NCBI GenBank assembly: GCA_029851415.1
Contig: CM056743.1
Coordinates: 372,001 to 436,000 of the forward strand
Direction of reading: 5' to 3'
From: Eretmocerus hayati
Lineage: Eukaryota > Arthropoda > Insecta > Hymenoptera > Aphelinidae
DNA: 64,000 nucleotides
Part shown: piece after piece, positions 1-10,555 of the stretch
Layout of the letters: each line of letters starts with the position of its first letter
Numbering within the stretch: the first letter of the stretch is position 1
Notes under the pieces: generated by a model
Seen by the model: the letters and a program-made list of their open reading frames with translations, nothing else
What the model was told of the DNA's origin: nothing
The model's database searches: none
Made by a program: the position numbers and the translations under genes

Positions 1-456
1 CGTGGCGCCACCCAACCTAACCTAACCTCCGCGGCGCCTCGTGTTGTTGATATTCTGCTCTCGCTGCACCACGGATGTGATTTTTTATCGATATTATTGA
101 TAATTTTACCTCAATGTGAGTGAAAAGTGAGTGCTATCAATGCCGTGGGTTGTGGATTAGAAGTTGTATCACATAATATGACCACCAGATTCGTGCCATG
201 CATCTAGAATGCATAATAAACTCGTGTGTGCGAGCGAGTGAGATCCGAGCTGTGACATCGTTGTTGAATTATCGAGTTTTACCATAATTTCACGGCATGA
301 CATGGACCTGAGGCATCAGATTAGGTAGAAAAATGTTCAAATATGCGAATGACAACAATTGTGTATGTGTAGTAATATTCTTATACTTAAAAATCGTGAG
401 TGTCCATCATACCCTACACGACTGTCCGCTATACCCCGCGATTACCCATCGTGCCC
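1..456. other. 5' flank of BEL/Pao element, no gene seen
   Basis: No convincing coding region or RNA gene is visible. Bases 16-28 hold 2.6 units of CCTAA, the complement of the insect telomeric TTAGG repeat, but the run is far too short to be a telomere. The last five bases (452-456, TGCCC) are the left copy of the target-site duplication of the element that follows. Confidence 0.6.
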
Positions 457-709
457 TGTTCAGTTTCATATCATTCTTTTGTAATCAATTCAAATTCTAG
501 CGCGCTTCCGCCATTTCTTGTTCGCGCTCCAGCTCTGCGCCGTCGCGTTTGCCGCCTTCCGTGGCTCTCGCCAGTTCTCGTCCAGCCGTCGTCCGCTACA
601 CCTCGCTTTAGCATGTCAAGCTATAGGCGAATAAATTTACTTATATTTTTCAAAGTTTAAACAATGTGTGTCGCCGAAATTATTTATCCACCGGCTCCCT
701 AATTAAACA
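457..709 (+). repeat. 5' LTR of BEL/Pao element
   Basis: The repeat starts TGTTCAGTTT and ends TAATTAAACA. It matches 8108-8360 base for base as far as I can compare by eye. It should hold the promoter and R region. AATAAA near 630 could serve as the polyadenylation signal. The open frame running across it is duplicated in the 3' LTR and is not a gene. Confidence 0.93.
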
Positions 710-711
710 TA

Positions 712-737
712 TGGTCCTTCGATAACCGGATCGGAAC
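712..737 (+). promoter_or_regulatory. Primer binding site, tRNA-Tyr-like
   Basis: Two bases after the 5' LTR the sequence reads TGGTCCTTCGA, then CCGGAT and GAAC. This is the complement of a CCA-ended tRNA whose acceptor strand is TCGAAGGA, as in insect tRNA-Tyr, with a GTTC-type T arm. The 11-base block after CCA matches fully and the rest matches with small gaps. The tRNA identity comes from memory of tRNA-Tyr sequences. Confidence 0.6.
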
Positions 738-1942
738 TTAGTGTGTGAAAGTGAAGTGGATGGAATTGGATTTTCACTCGAAGGCGGCGACCGCATGGCA
801 AAAATAAGCGGGCGGCAGTTTCCTCAGGCGACCAGCGGCGACAATCGGGGCCTCAAGCAGCGGGGACTTTGCTGCTTTTCCTGCCGGATTCGGATGGGGT
901 TTCTTCTAACTTCGATTGCTCGATCAGAGCATTAGTCCATCGGCAGTGTGGTTAGGGCATCCTGCGACATAGTCCGGAGTGCAGGCTAACCCGAAAATCG
1001 ACCCGAGGTCTCGAGTCGACGCACCCTGAGGAGACGACGAGAACGACCTGGGGATCCTGAAGGATCTTTGGGCAACGGGGGAGTTCATCGCGGGATATAG
1101 GATGAGCTATTTTATCTTTTCTTTTCGGAATTTTTAAGTTATGCAGAATTTTAAAGCTAACTTGTGATTTGGAATTGAAAAATCAACTTTGATTTTATTT
1201 GATATCTCCTCTGGCAGAAAATTCATGAACAGTGGCGTATATTCTAAGTGGTTTCTGCGCATATTGATGATGCTAGCTTTGAATAAATTCTAAAGTCAAC
1301 GGCTTTTCTAGCATCATTCAAGAGCATCGCGTGTGTGTGAGTCAACGTTGGTGTGCGTGCCGTTCGACGTTTGGCAACGCAGCTGTTCATCGGCACTCGG
1401 CAGCGACGCACTTCTCGTCGTGACGATGACATCGAGTAGCAAATCAGCCAGCTCGTCGTCATTTGTACGCCACAACGCCTGATCAGAGCAGCACGTCTTC
1501 GGCTTCTATCGTCGTACGCCAGCTGACTACACATCAGTACGAGTGAGTTATAGTTTATGAATATGAGATTATCCTATTGAATTTCGACTTGGATTTTAAA
1601 GTGATCATAGGTTATCTCAATTTCATTCAGGATACACTAACCTCAAAGAATGTTGATCGCTCATACATTTTAGGTTATTCTGTAAATACTTGTAAATATT
1701 TTTCGGTACGGTTAGGAGAATTTTGTGGATAAGCGCTTCCATCAAATCTTGGGTATAGGTTTGAAAAATTCTTCAGCCTTTGATCGGTTTTGCCTAATTC
1801 TGGCTAGAATTTCGGCATCGGTTTCAATAATTTTGCAAAGATCTTGGCATTTCGGGCCAGATCAACGCACACAATTTTGGTTTACCTGATATTTGGTTCG
1901 GTTTTTTTCGGTTTTAGTCCAATTTTAGGATTTTGAATAAAA
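738..1942 (+). other. Leader of BEL/Pao element, untranslated
   Basis: About 1.2 kb separates the primer site from the gag ATG at 1943. No long reading frame matches a known domain; short frames here look incidental. The stretch probably carries packaging and dimerisation signals. I see no clear intron or repeat. Confidence 0.6.
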
Positions 1943-4900
1943 ATGGACGCTCTTTATCAGCTGCAGTTGGATCTGCAGCCGAAAATATCTAATTCGTACA
2001 GCAATTTTAAGAAATTGGGCCAAGAAAAAATGACAAAAGCAGCGGCTACGACTAGATTAAATAATCTAGAGACAAATTTCCAAGCTTTTCGCCATAATCA
2101 TAATAAAATTGTTGCTATGAAGCCAAAGGAAGCTGGTCACGATTACTTCAAGAATAATCTTCCAGATCTAGTAGAGGAATCGTACCTGGCAAACAAATCA
2201 GAATTTCAAGAGATTTTGGATTCTTTTGCTGATTTAGAGAGGGCGGAAAGGGAAGCTAACGCGACTGTGGCTCCGGTAGAATCTAGGGAGGTTAACTCGG
2301 AAGATTCGTACTCGTTAGCAAAAATTGATATTCCTGTTTTTTCGGGAAAATTCAGTGAGTGGTCAAATTTTCGGGACCTATTCAAGACCTTAGTGCATCG
2401 TAGGGATAAAATTGCTCCAGCTGTCAAATTTTATCATTTAAGGACGAAGTTGTCGGGCGAAGCACTTGATCAAATAAAGACCTATGAGATAAATGCTGAA
2501 AATTATCCAAGGGCTTGGTCTGATCTGTGCGAATACTATGAAAATAAAAGAAGGCTAGTAAATCTGTCTCTAGGTTCTTACTTTTCATTGAAGTCCATGA
2601 AAAATGAGTCTCATGCTGAGATGAAAAAATTGTATTCCGGTTCCTTCGACACTTTGAACTTTTTGAAAGGTCTAGATCGTTCTGTCGAAACAACTGGTGA
2701 GGATTTATTTGTATTTTTCACTGTTTCCAAATTTGATGCGGTAACTAGGAAGGAATGGGAAAGACATTTGGGTAAAAGCAGTGTTCCTCCTTCGGTTGAA
2801 CAGTTGCAGAATTTTTTCAAGGAGCAGTTAGCTACCTTGGAAACAATAGAGAGTAGCCTCAAAACCATTCCTAGTAGTCAAACGGGGAAGGGCGGTAGCA
2901 AGACTCACTCAATGGCCACAGATACTGATTCTGGTAATACCAAACGAGTCTGTCCAAGTTGCTCTGAGAACCATCATCTCTCGCAATGCGATTCTTTCAA
3001 AACTAAGAATGTACCCGATCGGAGAGCTTTCGTGATTGAAAAACGGTTATGTTTCATTTGCTTTGGCTCACATAGTGCTAAAATCTGCAGATCGGGGAAA
3101 TTCTGTAGGAAATGCAACGGGAAACATCATACTTTCATTCACTCAGACTCCGCTATTCCAACAGTCGGCTCTCAAACGGATGACAAAACGGGTTCGGGTT
3201 CTTCGAGGGAAGACAAAGTTTCTGGGGCGAATCAAAAAGCTCCCTCGAATACGCATGCAACGGTGACAACCAGTCTGAATGCGGTTGATAATTCGGGTTT
3301 TGTGCTTCTGCCCACAGCAGTAGTGAAACTGATATCAGCTGACGGATTTGAATTTTATTTCACAGCTTTAGTTGATCACTGTTCTCAATCCTCTTTCATA
3401 ACGGAGAACGCTTGTCAGAAATTAGGGATAAAAAGATCAAAATCTAAGGTTCAAATCAAGGGAGTTGGCGACCTCAACAATGGTTCTTCGAGGGGTTTGG
3501 CCAATTTCACGGTGCATCCCAGATTTTCCTCTGATTTCAATTGTGAAGTGCAGGCTTTCATCATTCCCAAGGTTTCTGGCTATAAAGCTTCTATCTCAAC
3601 GGGTGCTGATAAATGGGATCACTTGAAGGGGCTTATTTTAGCTGATCCTAATTTCCTGAAGACAAGGTCAATCGATATCTTGCTCGGTGCTAAGGTTCAC
3701 GCCCAGATTGTGCTTGATGGGGTGAAAAAGGCAAACGTTGATCTGTCTAATCAACCTATCGCGACAAATACGGAATTGGGTTGGATAGTCTCTTCCAGTG
3801 TTGGTCAAAACTCAGAATCTCCTTCATCTTATCTTCACCTAGTCGATAATACAGTGTTAGAATCGATACTAGAGAAATTTTGGAAACAAGAAGAAGTCGC
3901 AACGGTCGGAAAAAAGCCTTCTGAGGACGATCGTAAATGTGAAGAACATTTTCGGGAAACCCATTCACAAAATTCAAGCGGTAGATACGTTGTTCGGTTA
4001 CCAGTAAAACAAGAGTTGATCGGAAGTTTGAATTTCAATCTCGGCGATTCTTACAGTTCAGCTCTTCAAACACTCTACTCAATGGAACGGAAATTCTCAA
4101 AAAATTCGGATTTTGAGTCCAAATATAAAGCTTTCATGCAAGAATACGAGAATCTCGAACATATGGAAAAGGCTTCTAATTTGTCGGCTGAGGATAAGAA
4201 TCGTTGTTATATTCTCCCTCATCATGGAGTGCTTCAGGGCTCCAAGAAATTGCGAACGGTTTTTAACGGCTCGAACAAAGTTCATGGAACCTCATTAAAT
4301 GATCTGCTCTACACCGGAGAAAATTTATTACCAGATCTAGTTGATCTGATAATGAGATGGCGTCGGTATGAATTTGTTTTCGTGGCCGATATAGAGAAAA
4401 TGTTCAGGCAGGTTTTAGTCGACCCCAGGGATCGTCACTTGCAGATGATCTTATGGAGGGAAAATCCGGATCTAGAGGTTTTACTATATTTTCTCAGAAC
4501 GATCACTTACGGTTTGAAATGTTCGCCATATCTTGCCATTAGGGTTTTGAGGCAATTGGCTAAAGATTATGGACATCTCTTTACCTCAGCGGTTAAAATC
4601 ATCGAGGATGAATCATACATGGATGATTTTATGTCGGGGGGAGAGACAGTACAAGAAACTCGAGAAAAACAGGTTCAATTGATCGAGATTCTCAAGGTGG
4701 GCGGTTTCGAGTTAAGAAAATGGGCGGCTAATGATGCTCAACTGATCGAACCCATACCAGTCGACCATAGAATCCACGGTTCAGCTACATTTGATGCTGA
4801 TGACTGTACCTCTATACTTGGCCTATCTTGGGCTCCAAGAGAGGATTACTTCCATTTTAGTATCAAGTCTCAGGCTTTTGACAGCCAAAAGTTGACAAAA

Positions 4901-5584
4901 AGGACGGTTTTGTCTCTCACAGCAAAAATCTTCGATCCATTAGGTTGGTTAGCTCCGGTTGTGATTTGGGCGAAGATATTTATGCAATCACTTTGGTTAT
5001 TAAAATGCGAGTGGGATGATGTTCTTCCAAGCGACTATTCGAACCAGTGGTCAGGTTGGTACCAGAAGCTTGAAAATTTGGAAAACATCAGAATACCTAG
5101 ATGGATAGGATATTCAAGTCGAGGGTTCGAAGTTGAGCTGCACGGGTTCGCAGATGCTTCTTCGAAAGCTTATGGGGCTGTAATCTATTTGAGATTGATC
5201 AGAAACGGTCGGGTAAAAGTATCATTGCAGTGTGCCAAGTCTAAGGTGGCTCCAATTAAGACTGTGAGTATACCCCGCCTAGAGCTTTGCGCAGCATTAT
5301 TATTAGCTAAACTCACTGATCATTTCACAAAAATTATGCCAATCCAAACAGCATCGGTTCATTTATGGTCAGATTCGAAGGATGTTCTATACTGGATTAG
5401 AGCTCTGCCAAATCGGTGGCAAACCTTTGTCGCTAACAGGTGTTCCTTGATTCAAGAGTTAGTCCCGCAAGCTCATTGGCATCACGTCAAATCACAGGAT
5501 AACCCAGCAGACGTAGTCTCTCGGGGGTTGAATCCTGAACTTTTGTCGTCATTCGAGCTCTGGTGGAATGGTCCGTCGTTTTAG
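1943..5584 (+). CDS. gag-pol: BEL/Pao gag-protease-RT-RNase H polyprotein
   Basis: The 1213-aa polyprotein starts at a true ATG. Gag comes first, with the BEL-type core from about residue 131 (PVFSGKFSEW). Zinc knuckles follow at about 336-348 (CPSCSENHHLSQC) and 372-402 (CFICFGSH, CRKCNGKHH). The retropepsin-like protease lies around D478, where the motif reads VDHCSQS rather than the usual D-S/T-G. Reverse transcriptase has the first catalytic Asp in FVADIEKMF (D816) and the active site YMDD at 892-895. RNase H shows GFADAS (D1071) and WSDSK (D1144). It makes the capsid and copies the element RNA to DNA in cytoplasmic particles. The frame ends at TAG 5582-5584; integrase continues in the same frame, so the stop is either a nonsense mutation or a readthrough site. 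Confidence 0.92.
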   Translation: MDALYQLQLDLQPKISNSYSNFKKLGQEKMTKAAATTRLNNLETNFQAFRHNHNKIVAMKPKEAGHDYFKNNLPDLVEESYLANKSEFQEILDSFADLERAEREANATVAPVESREVNSEDSYSLAKIDIPVFSGKFSEWSNFRDLFKTLVHRRDKIAPAVKFYHLRTKLSGEALDQIKTYEINAENYPRAWSDLCEYYENKRRLVNLSLGSYFSLKSMKNESHAEMKKLYSGSFDTLNFLKGLDRSVETTGEDLFVFFTVSKFDAVTRKEWERHLGKSSVPPSVEQLQNFFKEQLATLETIESSLKTIPSSQTGKGGSKTHSMATDTDSGNTKRVCPSCSENHHLSQCDSFKTKNVPDRRAFVIEKRLCFICFGSHSAKICRSGKFCRKCNGKHHTFIHSDSAIPTVGSQTDDKTGSGSSREDKVSGANQKAPSNTHATVTTSLNAVDNSGFVLLPTAVVKLISADGFEFYFTALVDHCSQSSFITENACQKLGIKRSKSKVQIKGVGDLNNGSSRGLANFTVHPRFSSDFNCEVQAFIIPKVSGYKASISTGADKWDHLKGLILADPNFLKTRSIDILLGAKVHAQIVLDGVKKANVDLSNQPIATNTELGWIVSSSVGQNSESPSSYLHLVDNTVLESILEKFWKQEEVATVGKKPSEDDRKCEEHFRETHSQNSSGRYVVRLPVKQELIGSLNFNLGDSYSSALQTLYSMERKFSKNSDFESKYKAFMQEYENLEHMEKASNLSAEDKNRCYILPHHGVLQGSKKLRTVFNGSNKVHGTSLNDLLYTGENLLPDLVDLIMRWRRYEFVFVADIEKMFRQVLVDPRDRHLQMILWRENPDLEVLLYFLRTITYGLKCSPYLAIRVLRQLAKDYGHLFTSAVKIIEDESYMDDFMSGGETVQETREKQVQLIEILKVGGFELRKWAANDAQLIEPIPVDHRIHGSATFDADDCTSILGLSWAPREDYFHFSIKSQAFDSQKLTKRTVLSLTAKIFDPLGWLAPVVIWAKIFMQSLWLLKCEWDDVLPSDYSNQWSGWYQKLENLENIRIPRWIGYSSRGFEVELHGFADASSKAYGAVIYLRLIRNGRVKVSLQCAKSKVAPIKTVSIPRLELCAALLLAKLTDHFTKIMPIQTASVHLWSDSKDVLYWIRALPNRWQTFVANRCSLIQELVPQAHWHHVKSQDNPADVVSRGLNPELLSSFELWWNGPSF

Positions 5585-7261
5585 TCTGGGTCAAATCATC
5601 CGTGGACGACTGAAGCAGAGAATGTGCAAATTAAGCCTCTCGAAGAGAGAAATTCTTCCACATCTCATGCTACCGCGATACAGTATCCGAATGATTCCTT
5701 TCAGAACGATTTGTTGATTAGGTTTTCCACAGCAATAAGGCTCTTTCGTGTCACGGCACTTTGTCTTCGCTTCCTGACGAAACTAAGCTCTCGTCTCAGC
5801 GATAAAACTAGAGAGAAGCTAGGATTTTTGCAGCTGAAATTCATTGATTTCAAGGCAATCTCTGAGGGTCTATTGAGACCTGGGGAGTTGAAAAATGCTG
5901 AATTGTTATGGGTATTCATAGAGCAAAGAAACAGCTTTGGTGATAGTTTCAGGTTGCTAGAGGGCTGTAAGGAACTCAAGGACTCCAACCTATTGAAATT
6001 AAGACCATTTTTAGATCAAGGACTTCTCAGAGTAGGAGGCAGACTTCGTCATGCTTTGTTGGATTATTCCGCCAAATATCCACTAATTCTGCCCTGCAGA
6101 AGCCCATTAACGGATCTACTTGTGAGACAAGCTCACTTGGAGTCTCTTCACGGCGGTACGCAGCTCACGTTGGCCTGTCTCAGGAACCAATACTGGATCA
6201 TCAAGGGTCGACAAGCGGTAAAAGTTGCGATCAACAAATGTACGGTATGTTTGCGATATTCAGCAAAAATGTCAACTCAATTGATGGGCGACCTTCCCCA
6301 AGTTAGAGTCACACCTGCTTATCCTTTTGAGCATTCGGGAGTGGACTTTGCAGGTCCTTTCAAAGTACGCTTGTCTAAAAGTCGTGGTCGGGGTACGATG
6401 AAAGCTTATGGTTGCATTTTCATCTGTCTTAGCACAAGGGCTGTACACCTGGAGGCTGTGGAGGACTATTCTAGCGAGGCATTCATGGCTGCGTTCGAGC
6501 GCTTCAATGCAAGACGCGGTCACTGCAGCAAATTGGAATGCGACAATGGCTTGAATTTTGTCGGGGCAGATGCTGAGCTGCAACGTCGCTTCGACGGAGC
6601 TTCAGCAGAGTTGAAGGATATCGCCACGGAGCTGAGCCATATGAAGACTGAGTTCAGGTTCAACCCACCTGCTGCACCGCACTTCGGAGGGGTTTGGGAG
6701 GCTGCAGTCAAATCAGCCAAGCATCACTTGAAAAGGATAGTTGGTGACCATATCCTTACCTTTGTAGAAATGTCTACTTTGTTGTCTAAAATTGAAGCAT
6801 GCCTGAATTCGAGACCTATTGCTCCTCTGAAAGATGATCCATCTGAGTTATCTGTGCTGACCCCTGCACATTTTCTAATTCAGAGACCGTCATTCATTAT
6901 TCCAGAGCCAACAGTGCCGTCAGGGCCGATTTCAGTCAACAAGAGATGGAGGTGGATGACTCAAATGACCCAGGAATTTTGGAAATCATGGTCTTGCGAA
7001 TATCTGCAAGCCCTTCAAGAGAGGCATAAGTGGTCAAGGCCTACTAGGGCCTACCGATTGGGTGATGTCGTCTTGTTGCGCGACGATTGTAGACCTCCAG
7101 CTGTCTGGCCTTTGGCTGTAGTCACATCAGTATTTCCTGGGAACGACGGCAGAATTCGAGTCGTAGAAGTACGCACCGCTACATCAACATTCCGACGACC
7201 AATTGTCAAGCTTGTCTTGCTTGTTCCAGCATCATCAGAAGAAGAGAGTGATGAGAATTAA
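5585..7261 (+). CDS. pol: BEL/Pao integrase, in frame after TAG
   Basis: The frame is the same as the upstream polyprotein. The first in-frame ATG (6269) comes only after the zinc finger, so a natural independent start is unlikely. An N-terminal HHCC finger is visible (QAHLESLHGGTQ, then CTVCLRYS). The catalytic triad is D in GVDFAGPF (6344-6346), D in CDNGLNF (6542-6544) and E in GVWEAAVKSAKHH (6698-6700). A C-terminal segment (residues after RPTRAYRLGDVVLL) resembles the DNA-binding domain of BEL integrases. The frame ends at TAA 7259-7261. The enzyme inserts the cDNA into the genome. The first usable codon could be the GTG at 5624, but readthrough of the TAG would give a normal-length BEL Pol. 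Confidence 0.9.
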   Translation, partial: SGSNHPWTTEAENVQIKPLEERNSSTSHATAIQYPNDSFQNDLLIRFSTAIRLFRVTALCLRFLTKLSSRLSDKTREKLGFLQLKFIDFKAISEGLLRPGELKNAELLWVFIEQRNSFGDSFRLLEGCKELKDSNLLKLRPFLDQGLLRVGGRLRHALLDYSAKYPLILPCRSPLTDLLVRQAHLESLHGGTQLTLACLRNQYWIIKGRQAVKVAINKCTVCLRYSAKMSTQLMGDLPQVRVTPAYPFEHSGVDFAGPFKVRLSKSRGRGTMKAYGCIFICLSTRAVHLEAVEDYSSEAFMAAFERFNARRGHCSKLECDNGLNFVGADAELQRRFDGASAELKDIATELSHMKTEFRFNPPAAPHFGGVWEAAVKSAKHHLKRIVGDHILTFVEMSTLLSKIEACLNSRPIAPLKDDPSELSVLTPAHFLIQRPSFIIPEPTVPSGPISVNKRWRWMTQMTQEFWKSWSCEYLQALQERHKWSRPTRAYRLGDVVLLRDDCRPPAVWPLAVVTSVFPGNDGRIRVVEVRTATSTFRRPIVKLVLLVPASSEEESDEN

Positions 7262-8093
7262 ATTCTCTTGTATCGGACAATTAGTGATTTAGTTTAAGAT
7301 TGAAGTTTTCGAGTCTGCGGTAAACTCAATTCCACTTGTTGGTTCAAATTCGAGTCATTTTCCGAGTAGTATGGGTGTCTTGCCAACTCAAAAGCACTAA
7401 GGTAGTGACTGACGTGTTTGCGAGCACAATACGAAATTTAGAATCAATTGCGCGGTTACCTAGGACGTTCATATCTCGAGGGAATGAACGTTCCTCCTTT
7501 TGGGATTATTTCCCGGGTGGCCGGAACTTAGATTACTTTTCAAAACTGATAGAGTGGTGTGATGTTTCTGCTAAAACTCTGGCCTCATTCTTCTAGTTAT
7601 TCTTTAATTATTTCTAGCAAAACAATTTAAGTTGATTGAATGTTTTTTTTTCTTTTGAAGGTTCAGCTAAACTCTTCTCTTGTAAATAGTGTCTGAATTT
7701 CGATTTGTACAGGGACCTAAATCGCTTCATTTGTATTTTTGGTCTTTTTCTTGATAATTTATTTTGCAAAAAAAAAAACGAGCTTACGGTGGACCTTTTC
7801 AGATATTTTTTGTGATGAAAATCCAGCAATGAACTATTCTTCATCGATTAATTAACAGCCGAACGGCTTCTTGATTTTGTTCAAATTTAGTTGAAAATTC
7901 AATTATTTGGGACACCTATTATGATTTCTACAACCTCCAGAGCAAAATAGCTCTAGCCTACTGTTCTGTATGAGTAACCTTAATTTTTGGCCGTACACCC
8001 TTGAATTATATTCATTTCGGTTCAAGTCATTTTGATGAATTGAGATGTACAATGAAACTACTTAAGTTATCGATTTCTTGAAAAGTAATAAAT
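7262..8093 (+). other. 3' untranslated region of BEL/Pao element
   Basis: About 830 bases lie between the integrase stop and the polypurine tract. No protein domain is recognisable. BEL elements with an extra env-like gene would carry it here, and none is seen. Confidence 0.6.
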
Positions 8094-8107
8094 CGAGGTG
8101 GGCGGTA
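8094..8107 (+). promoter_or_regulatory. Polypurine tract
   Basis: TCGAGGTGGGCGG lies immediately before the 3' LTR and should prime plus-strand DNA synthesis. A nearly identical string (TCGAGGTGGGAGG on the minus strand, 55368-55381) sits in the same place in the second BEL/Pao element. Confidence 0.7.
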
Positions 8108-8360
8108 TGTTCAGTTTCATATCATTCTTTTGTAATCAATTCAAATTCTAGCGCGCTTCCGCCATTTCTTGTTCGCGCTCCAGCTCTGCGCCGTCGCGTT
8201 TGCCGCCTTCCGTGGCTCTCGCCAGTTCTCGTCCAGCCGTCGTCCGCTACACCTCGCTTTAGCATGTCAAGCTATAGGCGAATAAATTTACTTATATTTT
8301 TCAAAGTTTAAACAATGTGTGTCGCCGAAATTATTTATCCACCGGCTCCCTAATTAAACA
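8108..8360 (+). repeat. 3' LTR of BEL/Pao element
   Basis: The 253-bp repeat matches 457-709 and is followed directly by the right target-site copy TGCCC (8361-8365). Confidence 0.93.
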
Positions 8361-8365
8361 TGCCC

Positions 8366-8659
8366 CAATGATTAAGGTTTAGAAAATAGCATTTCTATGA
8401 AAATGTGCGAGTGAAAAAATTTTTTAAAAAATATCCCATCATTCCTGAGATGTTTCTCTGTCGAATGCCCACTCGCAGATCCGATTAAAGTAAAAATCGT
8501 AGTTGCCAAGCGGGTTTTAATTAGGTATGCCCGACATACCCCGCTCTCCCCTACCCTTGCATGCGCGCACCCGCACCCGCGCTTGTCAGAAACGATATAT
8601 ACCATCAGGCATTTGCTTTTTAGTTGATCATCTTCTTTAATTATAAAGAGAATTCTTTT
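8366..8659. other. Intergenic, no gene seen
   Basis: Unremarkable sequence with a GC-rich CACCCGCACCCGCGC patch near 8567-8582. No supported feature. Confidence 0.5.
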
Positions 8660-10555
8660 GTGATCGATGGAATAGCTTTCGTGCTGCTTTCATACCTCGC
8701 CAAAAACCTGCTGCCACCAACTCAAGAGGGATCGTCTCCCATATTTAGATGTTCTGTTACTGTTCAGTCCTATTGAAGGCTGTCTAGCAACAGTTGCTGT
8801 GATATGTGCGGTGATCTCTGGTGCTGCTCTAACTATTTTTGTATAACATACTTCCACTGCGTAATACTCTAATCCAGTGATCCGAGTGAGACTCTCACTC
8901 ATGTTACATAGATTTTCATTGTCTTGACGTGCCACTCATATTCTTCTTATAAACTTGATAGAAATAGCTAACAGGCTTAGTTTCATTTCTGATTGGGTCT
9001 AGGAAGTGGCGCAAGGTTCATTTGTTTTATCGAAGGTATCATATAAGACAGAGTAGCAAATTTATACTCTTGGTGAAAATTGGCAAATTAAACTTGAAAA
9101 AATGCTTGGTTGAGAAGTTGATCAATATAGAAACTGAATCCATACATCCATGTGGATGTATCCTTTGAATATCATCTGATCAAACAAATTCTTACATTAT
9201 GCTACTGGATCTTTAGTCTCAAGACGAGTTCCAACGCATATAAATTCAAGATTCCAATGTGTCATTGCCAATGTCCACATTGAAATTTGCACTAGTTTTC
9301 AGTTTACAAATAATTTTGAGGAACAGATGTATTGCCATGATCCTATGTTCCATTTGTTGGTCACACATTGGGTGGTAGTCTCTTTGAATGGTTAGCATCC
9401 TATTTTGTTGAAAAGCGAATGAACCAACTCGTGTAGGAATTTTCACAATCCAGAACTGGGAACATTCTCTCGCAAGCAACATTACAAGTGAAGTTGTGAG
9501 TCTTTGCACCAACTCAAGTCGAATTTCAGGGACTAATTCCAAGTTTTGCTATCAAAAATACAAATTTGCACTGCTCCAGATTTTTTAGCATATGATTGAA
9601 AGATATTCAACTAGGAATTCAGCACAGTGCTGTTCATAGGGGGAATGATTTTTATGCATGAGATATCTAGAAGTTGTTTGGATTGTTTGACATGCTGCTA
9701 TTTACAGCTTATATTCTTCAATCCGTGAATTTTCAGTCATTACCATATCCAAGTGATGACATCTTCGCCCCTCCTACATTACTTTTTCCAAAAGTCTAAC
9801 TTGGCGAGTATAAGTATCCTTCCCCCATATAATTTCTTCTGGAATAGAAATAATATTAATTTCAAATCTTGAGAGTCATGAGATCAGGGAAAACATGTCG
9901 AGTAATTGTCTAGCCAAATCTGAATGTGAGAAAAATGGAAATAGATTCATAAGAATAATTTCAAATCTTGAAAGACACGAGACCAGGAAAAATCAATATG
10001 TCGACTAATTTGCTTTAAGAATCTAAACGTAAAGCGCATGGGAAGAATTGATTACATTACAATTTGATGATCTCCGTAATTTTGAATGAACTTGAGTTAC
10101 TCACCATCACTCTTGTTCATTGAACATTTTAAACGTAGTGATCCATCCAAATGAATGAGAAGGAACGAAAGCAAGGAAATCCCATCCAGGATTGATCACT
10201 CACCCAAATTCGAGATGGCGTCAAGTTCATTTGAAATTACAGAGACAATCAAATCGTAATGTAATCAGTCCTTCCCCGTGCGCTTTACGTTTGGATTCCT
10301 AAAGCAAATTACTCGACATATTAATTTTTCCTAGTTTCATGTCTCCCAAGAGTTGAAATTATTATTTTTAATCTATTTCCATTCTTTCACTTTCAGATTT
10401 GGCTAAACAGTTACTCGACATGTTTTCACCGATCTAATGACTCTCAAGATTTAAAATTAATATTATTTCTATCCCAGATGATGTTATACAGGGGAAGGAT
10501 ACTCATACTCGACAAGCTAGACTTTTAAAAAAAGTAATGTAGGAGGGGGGAAGAT
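8660..10555 (-). mobile_element. Family A repeat, copy 1 (reverse)
   Basis: Bases 8660-9760 read on the minus strand match the plus strand downstream of the 17.3-18.06 kb foldback. Shared blocks include AAGAGGGATCGTCTC, the region around 8860-8890 (AATACTCTAA), TTTGATAGCA near 9550 and a TAATGACTGAA block near 9740. The foldback core follows at 9761-10555. No intact transposase is visible. The family is defined only by comparison with copies at 17262-20030 and 39662-41475, and the class is unknown. Confidence 0.65.
9761..10555. repeat. Foldback core of family A copy 1
   Basis: The left half (ATCTTCGCCCCTCC, AACTTGGCGAGTAT, ATGTCGAGTAA, TTGATTACATTACAATTTGA) recurs in inverse order and orientation in the right half, ending GGAGGGGGGAAGAT. 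The arms are several hundred bases with a short centre near 10.15 kb. Some mismatches show age. RNA from this locus would form a very long hairpin. Confidence 0.8.

Larger units (their letters stand above)
457..8360 (+). mobile_element. Full-length BEL/Pao LTR retrotransposon
   Basis: This 7904-bp element has 253-bp LTRs (457-709 and 8108-8360) that begin TG and end CA and that I read as identical. It is flanked by the 5-bp duplication TGCCC (452-456 and 8361-8365). Inside are a primer site next to the 5' LTR, a long leader, gag-protease-RT-RNase H, integrase, and a purine tract before the 3' LTR. The domain order and the BEL-type RT, RNase H and HHCC/DDE integrase place it in BEL/Pao. Identical LTRs mean a recent insertion, since LTRs start identical and diverge with time. 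The one obvious defect is an in-frame TAG at 5582-5584 between RNase H and integrase. Confidence 0.93.

Noticed and set aside
16..28. Telomere-type CCTAA repeat
   Set aside because: Only 2.6 units; too short for a telomere and common as an interstitial motif.
400..660. Open frame across the 5' LTR (and its twin at 8078-8311)
   Set aside because: The same peptide is encoded in both LTRs because the LTRs are identical; it has no domain and does not start or end as a gene should.
5624..5626. Independent integrase gene starting at 5624
   Set aside because: The codon is GTG and the frame is continuous with the upstream polyprotein across one TAG; BEL integrase is normally part of a single Pol.
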